64,000 nucleotides of DNA from CAMDKS01 sp964402975 (lineage in GTDB: Bacteria > Bdellovibrionota_B > Oligoflexia > Oligoflexales > RGVZ01), in the NCBI GenBank assembly GCA_964402975.1, contig CAYOEM010000013.1, forward strand, positions 1 to 64,000. Direction: 5' to 3'. Shown here one piece after another: positions 44,080-53,207 of the stretch. The translations under genes were made by a program, and so were the position numbers. The notes under the pieces are model-generated. The model saw only the letters and a list, made by a program, of their open reading frames with translations, was not told where the DNA came from and ran no database searches. Every line of letters begins with the position of its first letter. Position 1 is the first letter of the stretch.

Positions 44080-45458
44080 GCAGAGTGTCCTCTGCTGCAA
44101 TAAACGTAACTCTTTTGCTGCTTGCGGTTGGAGCAACTGTCGCGTGGCTCAGAGATGAAACCAACAAAAACTCATCTGAAGCTAATGTGCCCCCGCCCAC
44201 CTTGAAGCCATCAACGGTGCTCGAATCACCAGCGGAGCATTTCGACGAGGTCGAAATGGCGCAATATCGTCAGATCATCGTCAGCCATTCGACCGGTGAC
44301 TTTTCCGGAGCGGTAACCTTAATGGACCGTCTACTCGATAATCACAATATCAGTGAAAATTTTAGAGAGTGGCTCCTCCGCCAAAAACCGATTCTGCTGA
44401 CAAGCTTGGCTTGGATTAAAATTAAGAGCCAGGACTGCGACGACGCAGTTAAGATATTTTACCGCGCCCTCGCGCTCTCGCCAGTTATCGAGGCGCAAAA
44501 AGGTATCGGTTACTGTCTGCGAGTCATGAAGAACTGGCCGGAAGCTGCTAGTTATCTTGCTTTGTACGTATTAGCAAAACCTGCAGATATTGAGGGTCGA
44601 CTTATGTATGCTGACACCCTTGAGTCACTCGGACGCTACGATGAGGCCGTGAGTATTCTAGAGGGTGCACCAGCTCTGGCCGAGGCAACGTCAGAAATGC
44701 AAGAGCTGGCCAAACAACGCCTGACGGCTATGAGGGCGAAAGCAAAAAGTGGAGCAGGCCAAAAAACGGAGCGAAGTGAGAACTTTTTTGTAAGTTACCA
44801 TGAAGATTCCCATGACAGTATTCTGAAACAAGTATTGGAGATACTTGAGGCTGCGATGAACGAATACTCGTCACTGCTAGGGGTGACTCCTCCTGCAAGT
44901 CCGATCGAGGTTATTCTTTATCGCAAGGAAGATTTTGTTGACGTGATCCCGGGCGGGCCGGGTTGGGCGGAGGGTGCATTTGACGGGCGTATGCGTGTTC
45001 CCGTCTCGCCGGACATGCTTGGAGACGTAAATGGTCGTTTGGCCATCATATTGCGGCATGAGTTGTCGCACGCGGTACTGTCCAATAGAAGTGGCGGCAG
45101 GCCGTGGCCCACGTGGTTTGATGAGGGTCTCGCCCAATACCTCGCCTGCCGAGGCCGAGCCTGTGAGTCGTTCAAATTTCCAGCCAAACTCAGTGCGTTT
45201 AGCTCCGTTGCGCGGCTTACACATCCATTCGTTACACTGGATGACATCGATGCAGGCACCGCCTACCTTCATAGTCTTTATATTGTTCAGGGCATTTTTA
45301 GATCTAAAGGTGATATGTGGCTTGATTTAATTTCCAGCCGTTTACCAGTCAACGGGCCAGTGACGTCAGACTTCATCGCAGAGACTCTAGGGTGGTCTTC
45401 TTTTGAGGAACTTTGGGGTAGCGCCAATGATAGGTGGCGTCAAAAACTCCAACCCTAG
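44076..45458 (+). CDS. TPR protein with peptidase-MA-like domain
   Basis: 460 residues. Seen: an N-terminal membrane helix or signal anchor (VTLLLLAVGATVAWLRD), TPR-like helices (residues 100-220: CDDAVKIFYRALALSPVIEAQKGIGY; SYLALYVLAKPADIEGRLMY; ESLGRYDEAVSILEGA), then a gluzincin-like catalytic part: LRHELSHAVLSN near 327 and TWFDEGLAQYLA near 348, the HExxH-E spacing of peptidase-MA-like proteins. Probably periplasmic, tethered to the inner membrane. GTG start overlaps the grxC stop by four bases. Confidence 0.82.
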   Translation: MSRVSSAAINVTLLLLAVGATVAWLRDETNKNSSEANVPPPTLKPSTVLESPAEHFDEVEMAQYRQIIVSHSTGDFSGAVTLMDRLLDNHNISENFREWLLRQKPILLTSLAWIKIKSQDCDDAVKIFYRALALSPVIEAQKGIGYCLRVMKNWPEAASYLALYVLAKPADIEGRLMYADTLESLGRYDEAVSILEGAPALAEATSEMQELAKQRLTAMRAKAKSGAGQKTERSENFFVSYHEDSHDSILKQVLEILEAAMNEYSSLLGVTPPASPIEVILYRKEDFVDVIPGGPGWAEGAFDGRMRVPVSPDMLGDVNGRLAIILRHELSHAVLSNRSGGRPWPTWFDEGLAQYLACRGRACESFKFPAKLSAFSSVARLTHPFVTLDDIDAGTAYLHSLYIVQGIFRSKGDMWLDLISSRLPVNGPVTSDFIAETLGWSSFEELWGSANDRWRQKLQP

Positions 45459-46564
45459 AATAAAATAACGGATCTAATGCTTTTTCCTTCGTGCATGTAG
45501 TCGAAGGCTTTGTTGATATCCTCGAGCGGCATTGTATAAGTGATCATCTCGTCGATCTTTATCTTTCCATCCATGTAATCGTCGACGTACTTGGGTAGTT
45601 CTGTTCGACCCTTGACGCCGCCGAACGCGCTGCCTTTCCAGACTCGGCCAGTGACAAGTTGAAATGGCCTAGTCGATATTTCCTGTCCAGCGCCAGCGAC
45701 GCCGATTACAATCGATTGGCCCCATCCGCGGTGAGCGCACTCGAGCGCAGCGCGCATCAGAGACACATCACCTACACATTCAAATGAGTAATCCACGCCC
45801 CATTCAGTCATCTCGATGATGGCCTGCTGAATCGGACGATCAATTTTTCTTGGGTTCAAAAAGTCTGTAGCACCAAATTTTTGGGCGAGTGGCCACTTTG
45901 TGTCGTTGATGTCGACGCCGATTATTCTTGCGGCCCCTGCCATCCGAGCGCCCTGAATCACCGACAGCCCAATACCGCCCAGTCCAAAAACAGCAACCGA
46001 GGACCCTTTTTCTACACGAGCAGTATTTAAAACGGCGCCGATGCCCGTGGTAACTCCACACCCAAGAAGGCAAACCTTGTCCAGAGGGGCGTTCGTATTG
46101 ATCTTGGCCAGGGCGATTTCTGGTAGGACGGTATATTCGGCGAAAGTGGAACATCCCATGTAATGATGTATGGGCTTGCCGTTTTTTGAGAACCTAGAGC
46201 TTCCATCTGGCATGACGCCTTTACCTTGCGTCGCTCTGATCTTCACGCAAAGATTGGTCTTACCAGAAAGGCAGAACTTACAGGTCTTGCATTCCGGTGT
46301 GTAGAGAGGAATAACGTGATCGCCCTTATTTAATGATTTTACTCCGGGCCCCACGGCCTCAACGACGCCACCGCCTTCGTGGCCAAGTATGACGGGAAAT
46401 AAACCCTCGGGATCTTTTCCAGATAGCGTGTAGGCATCAGTGTGGCAGACTCCAGTCGCGATCATTTTGATCAAAACTTCGCCAGCTCTTGGTTCTTCCA
46501 AGTCGACCTGTTCAATGCTTAATGGTTGACCTGGTTGCCAGGCAATGGCCGCTTTGACCTTCAT
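45455..46564 (-). CDS. frmA: S-(hydroxymethyl)glutathione dehydrogenase (class III ADH)
   Basis: NAD-dependent oxidation of the formaldehyde-glutathione adduct, the main glutathione route of formaldehyde detoxification; also acts on S-nitrosoglutathione in known enzymes. Seen: GHEGGGVVEAVGPGV, zinc Cys cluster CKTCKFCLSGKTNLC near residue 92-106, catalytic Cys in ATGVCHTDAY, NAD-binding VFGLGGIGLSVIQ. 369 residues. GGAG seven bases before the ATG. No FrmR-type repressor is present nearby. Confidence 0.95.
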   Translation of the reverse strand: MKVKAAIAWQPGQPLSIEQVDLEEPRAGEVLIKMIATGVCHTDAYTLSGKDPEGLFPVILGHEGGGVVEAVGPGVKSLNKGDHVIPLYTPECKTCKFCLSGKTNLCVKIRATQGKGVMPDGSSRFSKNGKPIHHYMGCSTFAEYTVLPEIALAKINTNAPLDKVCLLGCGVTTGIGAVLNTARVEKGSSVAVFGLGGIGLSVIQGARMAGAARIIGVDINDTKWPLAQKFGATDFLNPRKIDRPIQQAIIEMTEWGVDYSFECVGDVSLMRAALECAHRGWGQSIVIGVAGAGQEISTRPFQLVTGRVWKGSAFGGVKGRTELPKYVDDYMDGKIKIDEMITYTMPLEDINKAFDYMHEGKSIRSVILF

Positions 46565-46684
46565 GGTAGACTCCTGTTTAGGTTCCCAGTCTAGGTGTGT
46601 TCAGAAACTAATTCATCAATAAAAATAGCGTGTTCAGAATTCTAGGACCTTCATTGTATCCTGGCTTTTCTGGATTTTTAACAA

Positions 46685-46715
46685 AAAAAGCCTCGCGATG
46701 AAGAGACTGCTTTTT
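46685..46715 (+). terminator. terminator-like hairpin in a divergent promoter gap
   Basis: AAAAAGC (46685-46691) pairs with GCTTTTT (46709-46715), with an inner CTC/GAG stem and a three-base bulge. It lies between the diverging frmA and histone genes, where no terminator is expected; it may end a short unannotated RNA or attenuate the histone leader. Confidence 0.4.
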
Positions 46716-46818
46716 ACATATCGGCTGGCAAATTTAGATCGAAGTTTGTAAGCTTTTGCTTTCGGCTAATTATTGGCCTTTTGTTTGGATTTACTGCTTA
46801 GATGAGTAGAGGTGGGTT

Positions 46819-47004
46819 ATGAGTGAAGTTCTTGTAGTTGCAAGTAAAGTCAAAGCGCTTATCAAAAAGCAATCAGAAATGAACACGTCAGCCAACGTCA
46901 TGGATGCGTTGAGCAAAATCGTTGAGCGCGAAGTCGCAAAGGCTATTGAACGCGCCAAGGCGGATAAGCGTAAAACTGTTATGGATAGAGATTTCGAGGG
47001 TTGA
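46819..47004 (+). CDS. bacterial histone (single histone fold)
   Basis: 61 residues with the layout of a minimal histone fold: helix 1 VVASKVKALIKKQ, loop EMNTSANV, long helix 2 MDALSKIVEREVAKAIERAKA, loop DKRKTV and short helix 3 MDRDF. The RKTV plus acidic final helix matches the loop-2/helix-3 signature of archaeal histones (RKTVKAEDI type), and the whole resembles the DNA-coating histone Bd0055 of Bdellovibrio bacteriovorus. Cationic residues are concentrated in the helix-1 and loop-2 ends that touch DNA. AGAGGTGGG precedes the ATG. DNA binding is inferred from family, not shown. Confidence 0.82.
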   Translation: MSEVLVVASKVKALIKKQSEMNTSANVMDALSKIVEREVAKAIERAKADKRKTVMDRDFEG

Positions 47005-47036
47005 GCTTCGTACCGGCTTATCATGCCGGTAGTGCC

Positions 47037-49211
47037 TTAAGCCGTTCGCTTAATAAAAATCATAGCTTTGTCGTCGGGATGAACGCTGTCTTTTCCTAGA
47101 TCTATAACGAGGTCAAAAAGTTCTTCCGACGTTATGTCGGTGCGCTTATTGTCTTTGCTTATGGCGCGTACCATTCGACTTATGGGACGCGTCCCATCAA
47201 TGCAGCCGTCACTGAATGTGAATAGATAATCCCCGATGTCTAATTGGGTGTGAACGAGTTCCACATCAATGTGGTCTCGAGTGCCAAGAGACTGGCCGCG
47301 CGCAGGAATGATGCGAGCGCCAGTTTTGCTGACGTGAACCCATCCTGCCATACCGTGGACTGCCATTGTTGCCTTGCCGTTTTCGTCCATCTGCGCGATG
47401 CAGACCGCTGAGCCCACGTTTCCGCGGAAGAGATTATATATGTGGATATTTAGCTCCCTCACCGTGGCGTCAAGGCTGGACGGCTCAAAGTCTTTTTTTC
47501 GAAGAAGACTCACAATGGCAGCAACCGCCAATGCTGCGGCTGGTCCCTTTCCAGTGACGTCACCCAGAAAGAATGTTGTTTTTTGGTGGCGTCCGTCACT
47601 AAGAAAGATCCAGTCACCCGCGAGCCTTTCAGCAGAAACGTATTTACAGTTCCAGAGGGCATTGCCGCGGCTGCCAGACATTTGTGTTGGAAGCAGAGTG
47701 GTTTGAACCGACTGCGCAAGCTCAAGCCTGTCGTCTAGATTTTGCAATTGATTCTGCAGAAACCTTTGATGACTGTGCTGCATAGCCATTTCTATACCCG
47801 TTACCGAAGCCATGAAGACAAACAAGACCAGATCAAAGCTCCAGGTTAGGGCGGTCATGGGTAGGGCGATACTTATTTTGAGCTGGGGAAATGTGTCCAC
47901 GATGAGTCTAGCGAGATCAATGAATGCCAAGCCGCAGCCAAACAGCAGTAAACCGCTAAAAAATAGTGCTATACGGGATCTTACAATGGATTTTTCAGAC
48001 CTGGATAGAATTCCTGCCATGGTAAAGGCCACAAATACTGAAAACACATAGACGCAGGGCTTTAGAATAATGGCAATGACGTCAAGACTAGTTGTTGCTG
48101 TTTTATAGCTCATGACTGCTAGGCAGAGCATGTTGAAAATCGTGATGGCAGCAAACGCTGATCCCATGAGGAGATTGCCGCGTCGGAATTCGAGGCGAAA
48201 GAATGCGTAAACAAACCGTGCCATGAGCATCAGACTGTAGTTTCTGGACATGAGGGCCATCAGTTCGGTTGTCTGGCCGCTGAGACCCAAATTGGACGAG
48301 TAGTCTGAGCGAAAGAATAATTCGAGGCTTGATGTTAGACCGAATAGAAGAAACCACATGATTTCTTTATTCCGTCTTACGAACATGAAAAGCATCGCGA
48401 ACACAACGCCAAACGACAGTTTTGGCAGTAGATAAATCAGGTGATGAATGGTCCCGTTATCTCGCGCGAAATTTGCAAGATTTGCCAAGTCTGCTCGCGG
48501 GCCGATCACCATGTCGCCTCGATTGGAGATTCCCTGGTAGGGAAGATCCCCCGGATAAGCTCTAATGGCAATATTAACAGTGCCGTCCTCTCTGATGTAT
48601 TGACCTGGAATTGGGGCCAGCATTGTTTCCTGCGTGCCCTGGAACACAAGTTGATTGTTCAGAAACATATCCCAGCTTTTTGAGAACATGATGATCGTGT
48701 GTAGACTGAGTGGCTGAGTTTTTCCAAGCTCTTTGATCTTGTCTGGTATTTTAATAGTGGCACGATAAAAGATGGGGTCCCCTTTTTGCCACAGTTTAAG
48801 GGGAAACTCCTGCATCGGCAGCACTTCTTGGCGTCGAAAGAACGAAGAAGGCGTTGACTCCAACCGGTAGCATTCGTCCGTGGCGCATCCTTTGCTTTCG
48901 CCGTAGTGAACGTCCCACTTAATACGCTCTTTTGTCAGATTATAGACGTTGGGCGATGAGTAGACCGCTGGTGGCCAATCTTCATAGTCCAAAAGCCTCG
49001 AGATAAAAAACGCTGAGCCTAAAACCAAGCAGGTCAATGCGACGAGTAGACCAAGCCGTTCACCAAATTTTGAAGGTTCGCCCGAGTCGCTTTGGGTTTC
49101 GGCTCCAGCGATTGCTTGTTCAATCAAACGATAGCCAGGGACTAAGTCGCTTCTGGCAATCCCTGCTGCGACTTCGTCCAGTTTTTTACCGATCGCGTCC
49201 TTGCGATTCAT
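47037..49211 (-). CDS. seven-helix receptor with SpoIIE/PP2C phosphatase domain
   Basis: 724-residue inner-membrane signalling protein. Seen: a first membrane helix (LGLLVALTCLVLGSAFFI), a periplasmic ligand-type domain (residues 70-240; FYRATIKIPDKIKELG, MFLNNQLVFQG) like 7TMR-DISMED modules, seven further helices (250-480), a coiled linker (QHSHQRFLQNQLQNLDDRLELAQSVQ), and a C-terminal SpoIIE domain: AGDWIFLSD, GDVTGKGPAAALAVA, LFTFSDGCID and HPDDKAMIF hold the metal aspartates. Such proteins dephosphorylate anti-sigma-factor antagonists. ATG 7 bases after the upstream gene's stop. Confidence 0.85.
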   Translation of the reverse strand: MNRKDAIGKKLDEVAAGIARSDLVPGYRLIEQAIAGAETQSDSGEPSKFGERLGLLVALTCLVLGSAFFISRLLDYEDWPPAVYSSPNVYNLTKERIKWDVHYGESKGCATDECYRLESTPSSFFRRQEVLPMQEFPLKLWQKGDPIFYRATIKIPDKIKELGKTQPLSLHTIIMFSKSWDMFLNNQLVFQGTQETMLAPIPGQYIREDGTVNIAIRAYPGDLPYQGISNRGDMVIGPRADLANLANFARDNGTIHHLIYLLPKLSFGVVFAMLFMFVRRNKEIMWFLLFGLTSSLELFFRSDYSSNLGLSGQTTELMALMSRNYSLMLMARFVYAFFRLEFRRGNLLMGSAFAAITIFNMLCLAVMSYKTATTSLDVIAIILKPCVYVFSVFVAFTMAGILSRSEKSIVRSRIALFFSGLLLFGCGLAFIDLARLIVDTFPQLKISIALPMTALTWSFDLVLFVFMASVTGIEMAMQHSHQRFLQNQLQNLDDRLELAQSVQTTLLPTQMSGSRGNALWNCKYVSAERLAGDWIFLSDGRHQKTTFFLGDVTGKGPAAALAVAAIVSLLRKKDFEPSSLDATVRELNIHIYNLFRGNVGSAVCIAQMDENGKATMAVHGMAGWVHVSKTGARIIPARGQSLGTRDHIDVELVHTQLDIGDYLFTFSDGCIDGTRPISRMVRAISKDNKRTDITSEELFDLVIDLGKDSVHPDDKAMIFIKRTA

Positions 49212-49217
49212 GGGCCC

Positions 49218-50381
49218 TCATCTTGTCTTTTTAGCCTTGCTGTTTAACTCATCGACGAGCCAAAGCCGCAGTGATCCTTCAGTGGATGTGCCTGCGGACT
49301 TGTAGCTGATTGTGTTGTAATCCAGTCCTTTTTCATCGGAGGTAAATAAGTAACCGATATTGAGAGTCGGTGTCTCAGCGACGTCTTGAATGAGAACGCC
49401 TAGGTCTGATTTGCAAGATTCCAAGAAAAGAACGTTAAAGAACATTTTTCGTTCTGGGTCCATAATTGTCTGTAGCAATTGCTCCTTGCTGATTCCCGCA
49501 GCTCTGATGTCTTGGGTTTGAATTGGGTTTTCATCCTCGAGTCTTTGTTTGTCGAGGCCTTGTTTATCTAGTCCTTGTTTGTCCAGACCTTGCTTGTCGA
49601 GGCCCTGTTTATCAAGGCGTTGCTTGTCAAGTGAGGCAATGGTTCGGGTTTCGGGTTGATTTGCGAAATAGATGCCCAAGAATTTTGGTGTTACGACCCG
49701 AGATTCGAAGGCGATTTTTGACGTAACAGCGAGCTCTTCGTTGCCGTGGGATTTCACCACCAAAGAGTACTCGTGCCGGTCAGTTGGGAATAATTCAGTG
49801 ACTAGGTCCATGGAAGCTCTGAGCATATCGAGGTGAGATAGTGGGCTGCTGTTGAAAATCTTGTTTACTTTAATACGGTCATAGATCGCGTAGACTTTGT
49901 CAGCGATTTCAGCCGGCACCGCTTCAATTGTTTTTCCAGGTTCGCAGTATTTTAGTTTTTTACTAACGATGGCGGAGTTGTTTATAAAGACAACTCCAGC
50001 CTGGATCGCAGCACTCTTTTGGCAAAACGTGGATTCAATCTCTGCTAAGTCAAGATTCAACGCCTTTGTAAAGTCGGGAACGTCCATTTTGAGTCGGTCC
50101 CTAGCACCGCGAATGACTTGGCCTCTGTGAGAGAGCAAAATGGCAGCGCCATCAAAGCTTTTTGACACGGCAGCTAGCTCGTCCAAATAAACGGGCGTTT
50201 CAACTGGATTATTAACATAATGAATAAGAACTTGAGCTTTCCTCGCATCGTTCGTGCGGTCACCAACTCGGACTCCGGGATTTAGGTGCTTGTTTTCGGA
50301 CAAAGCACCAAACTTACAGCCCGATAGTTGAAACACGCTCACAGAGGTAGCGATGTAAACCATAAATGCGCGAAAGTTCAT
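49218..50381 (-). CDS. caspase-like (clan CD) cysteine-peptidase lipoprotein
   Basis: 387-residue exported lipoprotein. Seen: signal peptide with lipobox SVFQLSGCKFG, a strand-helix body (residues 60-200; VLIHYVNNPVETPVYLDELAAV, YSLVVKSHGNE) with a His-Gly pair near residue 211, and VLFLESCKSDLGVLIQ with Cys near 322. The His-Gly then Glu-Ser-Cys order is that of clan CD peptidases such as caspases and clostripain. Between the two lies a six-unit LDKQ[GR] tandem repeat. The catalytic claim rests on these two short motifs only. GGAGG seven bases before the ATG at 50381. Cotranscribed with the SpoIIE phosphatase. Confidence 0.6.
   Translation of the reverse strand: MNFRAFMVYIATSVSVFQLSGCKFGALSENKHLNPGVRVGDRTNDARKAQVLIHYVNNPVETPVYLDELAAVSKSFDGAAILLSHRGQVIRGARDRLKMDVPDFTKALNLDLAEIESTFCQKSAAIQAGVVFINNSAIVSKKLKYCEPGKTIEAVPAEIADKVYAIYDRIKVNKIFNSSPLSHLDMLRASMDLVTELFPTDRHEYSLVVKSHGNEELAVTSKIAFESRVVTPKFLGIYFANQPETRTIASLDKQRLDKQGLDKQGLDKQGLDKQGLDKQRLEDENPIQTQDIRAAGISKEQLLQTIMDPERKMFFNVLFLESCKSDLGVLIQDVAETPTLNIGYLFTSDEKGLDYNTISYKSAGTSTEGSLRLWLVDELNSKAKKTR
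49542..49631 (-). repeat. 15-bp in-frame tandem repeat (LDKQ[GR])
   Basis: Six 15-base units encode LDKQR, four copies of LDKQG and LDKQR again, inside the caspase-like gene. The copies differ at several silent positions, so the array is not very recent or is under coding constraint. Copy number could vary between strains. Confidence 0.92.
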
Positions 50382-50647
50382 GGTGAGTCCTCCAAGTAAC
50401 CCTAGGAATATTACAAACAAGTGACAGTAGTATCGGATCGGGGCAGCGATTAATTAACGAAAACAATTTAATCCAATAATAACGATATCTTGCATCGACT
50501 ATTGGCAGGCTCTTTAACCCCCAAAGCTCGGCGTTAAGGCTTTGGGTGCCGGGCCGTGCTAAAATAGGGTCCTGTCGCTGACGACTTGGCAACAAGATAA
50601 ATTCGACGGCGTATATCTTTAAATCCTCGCGGGATGGAGTTGTCACT

Positions 50648-52546
50648 GTGATTTGTTTTATGAAGATTTTGCCTTTTGTTTTGTTTGGTCTTAGCTCTAC
50701 GGGTCTTGCAGCGGTAACGGTCGGGGTCGATGGAGACAAGACGGTCTACGATGTGAGGCTTGATGCCCCAGAATTCGAGACCGTCACCGTGCACGGCAGA
50801 TCATTCGTGAAGGCTCGCCTAAGAGGAGCGAAGGGTTTTGAAGGCATCAGGTTTGAGGAGGGTCGGCCGGAGCTACCAGTGGTCAGATTTGTTTTAGATG
50901 GTGACGTTCAGGTGGAGGTGGACTCGGTCCGACTACAAGGCGTCATCGAAAATGGACTTCAATTACGTCCATCACAGCCCTCATGGAGTAAAAGCTCACA
51001 CAGCGCTCCAGGGTTTCGTTACGAACCGGATGCGTATTCGTCTCGACGATGGATGAGCCTTCCCGAATTTGAAATTGAAGAAGTTGGGACATACCGAGGG
51101 ATTCCTCGCCGAATGGTAACGTTGAACGCCTTTCGCTATGATCCGTCCCGGGGCGTCTATGAGGTCATCACAGGTTACCGGTTGACGGTTAAAACGCGGC
51201 AGACCATTGAAAATCGAGATCCACAGCTTGTGCTCGTCATTGGCGCCAAATTTGAAAACCATCCTGACGTGAGGCGCCTCGCCGAGCTCAAACGTAGTGA
51301 GGGGTTTAGAGTATTGGATGTGGTTGTTGGAAAAGACGTCCAAAATTCGCCGGACGAGATCCGAAAGCGTTTACAGCATATTTATAGGCAGGGCGAAAAT
51401 TTACGTTTCGCAATTTTAATTGGTGATGTGGAGGACGTCCCGGCATTCTCGAGCACTCGAATCTACGGCGTTACCGATCATCCTTATCGCTCAGTTGACC
51501 GAGATGATTATGCCAATGATATTAATGCCCCTGACATTGGAGTGGGTCGTCTGAGCGTCAGCACAGATTCTGAGCTAACCGTCGTGGTTGATAAAATAGA
51601 GCGATACTTGAAAGGTGACTTTACCGAGCACTTTACCATTGAGGGTGATAGTAGTTGGTTGAGACATCCAGCGTTTATTGCCACCCATGATCGGTATCAG
51701 GTAGCTGAGGCGACTCATAATCATGTGATTAATGAATTTTTTAAGCCACGTGATTACTTGCAAAGTTTTCCGGAGGCGTCTGGGCGAGGTGGAGATCAGC
51801 TATACCCGGTATCCCTGGGAGCAACCAGACGACAGATCGTCAGTCACATGTCTGGTGGAAGATTTATCGTTAATTTTAGCGGGCACGGATCACATGGAGG
51901 TTGGGAAGACGTTTCAACTCAAGATGTGCTAGCTATGAATCATCCGAGCGCTCTTCCATGGGTGTTGTCCAATTCTTGTATTACCGGTGACTTTCGGGTG
52001 GGTTCAGTTTTCGCTGAAACGTGGTTGCGTCATCCACATGGCGCAATTGCATTCTGGGGCTCCATGGATAGTTCTTACTGGGACGAGGATGATGTTTTAG
52101 AAAAAGGCGCCTACCGTGCCGTTTTCGAGAGATCAATTCGCTCGTTTGACATGATTCACCAAGCTGGTCTTTCGGAAGTGTGGCGATACTACGGAGGTGC
52201 CGGTAGGAGTCAGTATTATTGGGAAACCTATGTCACTTTCGCGGATCCTTCTCTTTATGTTCGGCTGGATTTGCCAAAAAATGTTGAATTAGAGGGACCT
52301 ACTGAGATCTCATCGGGTCAAACCCGTATCAGTTGGCGAGTTACCTCCAATGGTGCGCCCGTTCAGGATGCCGTAGTTGTTCTTTTGGGAGATGAGGGCT
52401 CCAGTAGTGTCAGTGCAAGGAGTGACAAGAATGGGCGAGTGGATTTGGATCTAAGCCGTCTTCCTCAAAGTCCGGACGGTTTGCGGTTGTGGGTGCACGG
52501 ATATGATCTTCAAAGTGTGTCTCGCGACATACCCGTCCAGCCATAG
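50648..52546 (+). CDS. gingipain-like C25 cysteine peptidase
   Basis: 632 residues. Seen: signal peptide (ILPFVLFGLSSTGLAA), a propeptide-like N-terminal region (residues 25-200), then a C25 catalytic domain: PQLVLVIGAKFENHPDVRRLAELKRSEGF, FAILIGDVEDVPAFSS, YANDINAPDIGVGRLSVS, the His in IVNFSGHGSHGGW near 411, and the Cys in LPWVLSNSCITGDF near 442. A C-terminal Ig-like strand domain (residues 555-632) ends the protein. No type IX secretion tail is present. GTG start with GGAG nine bases upstream; ATG 50660 is possible. Divergent from the caspase-like gene. Confidence 0.88.
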   Translation: MICFMKILPFVLFGLSSTGLAAVTVGVDGDKTVYDVRLDAPEFETVTVHGRSFVKARLRGAKGFEGIRFEEGRPELPVVRFVLDGDVQVEVDSVRLQGVIENGLQLRPSQPSWSKSSHSAPGFRYEPDAYSSRRWMSLPEFEIEEVGTYRGIPRRMVTLNAFRYDPSRGVYEVITGYRLTVKTRQTIENRDPQLVLVIGAKFENHPDVRRLAELKRSEGFRVLDVVVGKDVQNSPDEIRKRLQHIYRQGENLRFAILIGDVEDVPAFSSTRIYGVTDHPYRSVDRDDYANDINAPDIGVGRLSVSTDSELTVVVDKIERYLKGDFTEHFTIEGDSSWLRHPAFIATHDRYQVAEATHNHVINEFFKPRDYLQSFPEASGRGGDQLYPVSLGATRRQIVSHMSGGRFIVNFSGHGSHGGWEDVSTQDVLAMNHPSALPWVLSNSCITGDFRVGSVFAETWLRHPHGAIAFWGSMDSSYWDEDDVLEKGAYRAVFERSIRSFDMIHQAGLSEVWRYYGGAGRSQYYWETYVTFADPSLYVRLDLPKNVELEGPTEISSGQTRISWRVTSNGAPVQDAVVVLLGDEGSSSVSARSDKNGRVDLDLSRLPQSPDGLRLWVHGYDLQSVSRDIPVQP

Positions 52547-52589
52547 TTCAAACTGCCTAATAGTTTTAGGTCGGAGGAATACTAGGAAT

Positions 52590-53207
52590 ATGAAGCGTTC
52601 GACGATTTTGGTCGCTGCATTTGTTGTTTTCATGAGTAGACCTACCGCAGCGTGGGCCGTGACGATTCTCTGTCTAGGGGATTCATTGACAGAAGGGTAC
52701 GGAGTTGCCAAAAACGAAGCATGGCCATCTGTAGCGGAAAAACAGCTTCGCGACAAGAAACTCGACATCACATTCGTCAATGCAGGGATTAGCGGCTCAA
52801 CAACCGCTAGCGCTCAGTCGCGTCTAAAGTGGCATTTCAAATCCAAACAAAAGTTTGATTGGATGATTCTGGCGCTGGGGGCCAATGATGGGCTTCGCGG
52901 CCAAGACGTAAAGGGCATCAAAAAAAACTTAGTTGGTGCGATTGAGGCGGCCCGTAAAGCAGGTGTCAAAAAGGTGATTTTGGCAGGGATGCGTATTCCA
53001 ACCAATTACGGCTCAACTTACGCACGTGATTTTGAAAAAATATATCCTGACATGTCAAAAGACATGAGTCTCCCGCTCATCCCTTTTCTGCTGGACGGCG
53101 TCGCAGCTAAACCTGATTTGAATCTACCTGACGGAATTCATCCTAATGCACGGGGGCATCAAATTATTGGTGGTTTGGTTGCAAAGTTCGTGGAGGCTCA
53201 ACTATGA
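52590..53207 (+). CDS. tesA: TesA-like GDSL esterase/lysophospholipase
   Basis: Periplasmic SGNH-hydrolase (acyl-CoA thioesterase I / arylesterase in E. coli). Seen: signal peptide (ILVAAFVVFMSRPTAAWA), block I LCLGDSLTEGYGV with the Ser, block II NAGISGSTTASA, block III ALGANDGLRG and block V DGIHPNARGHQ with the Asp and His. 205 residues. The ATG at 52590 is preferred over the longer frame because it begins the signal peptide. Overlaps ybbA by four bases, as in the tesA-ybbA-ybbP region of enterobacteria (where tesA is divergent). Confidence 0.9.
   Translation: MKRSTILVAAFVVFMSRPTAAWAVTILCLGDSLTEGYGVAKNEAWPSVAEKQLRDKKLDITFVNAGISGSTTASAQSRLKWHFKSKQKFDWMILALGANDGLRGQDVKGIKKNLVGAIEAARKAGVKKVILAGMRIPTNYGSTYARDFEKIYPDMSKDMSLPLIPFLLDGVAAKPDLNLPDGIHPNARGHQIIGGLVAKFVEAQL

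Noticed and set aside
44877..45272. 131-residue antisense open frame inside the peptidase-MA gene
   Set aside because: A shadow of the real gene, without start signal or domain.
46791..47024. 77-residue open frame antisense to the histone gene
   Set aside because: It is the mirror of the histone coding region; the plus-strand frame has the SD and the histone fold.
49542..49631. Possible CRISPR-like or regulatory repeat
   Set aside because: The units are contiguous, 15 bases long, in frame and without spacers, so they are coding repeats.
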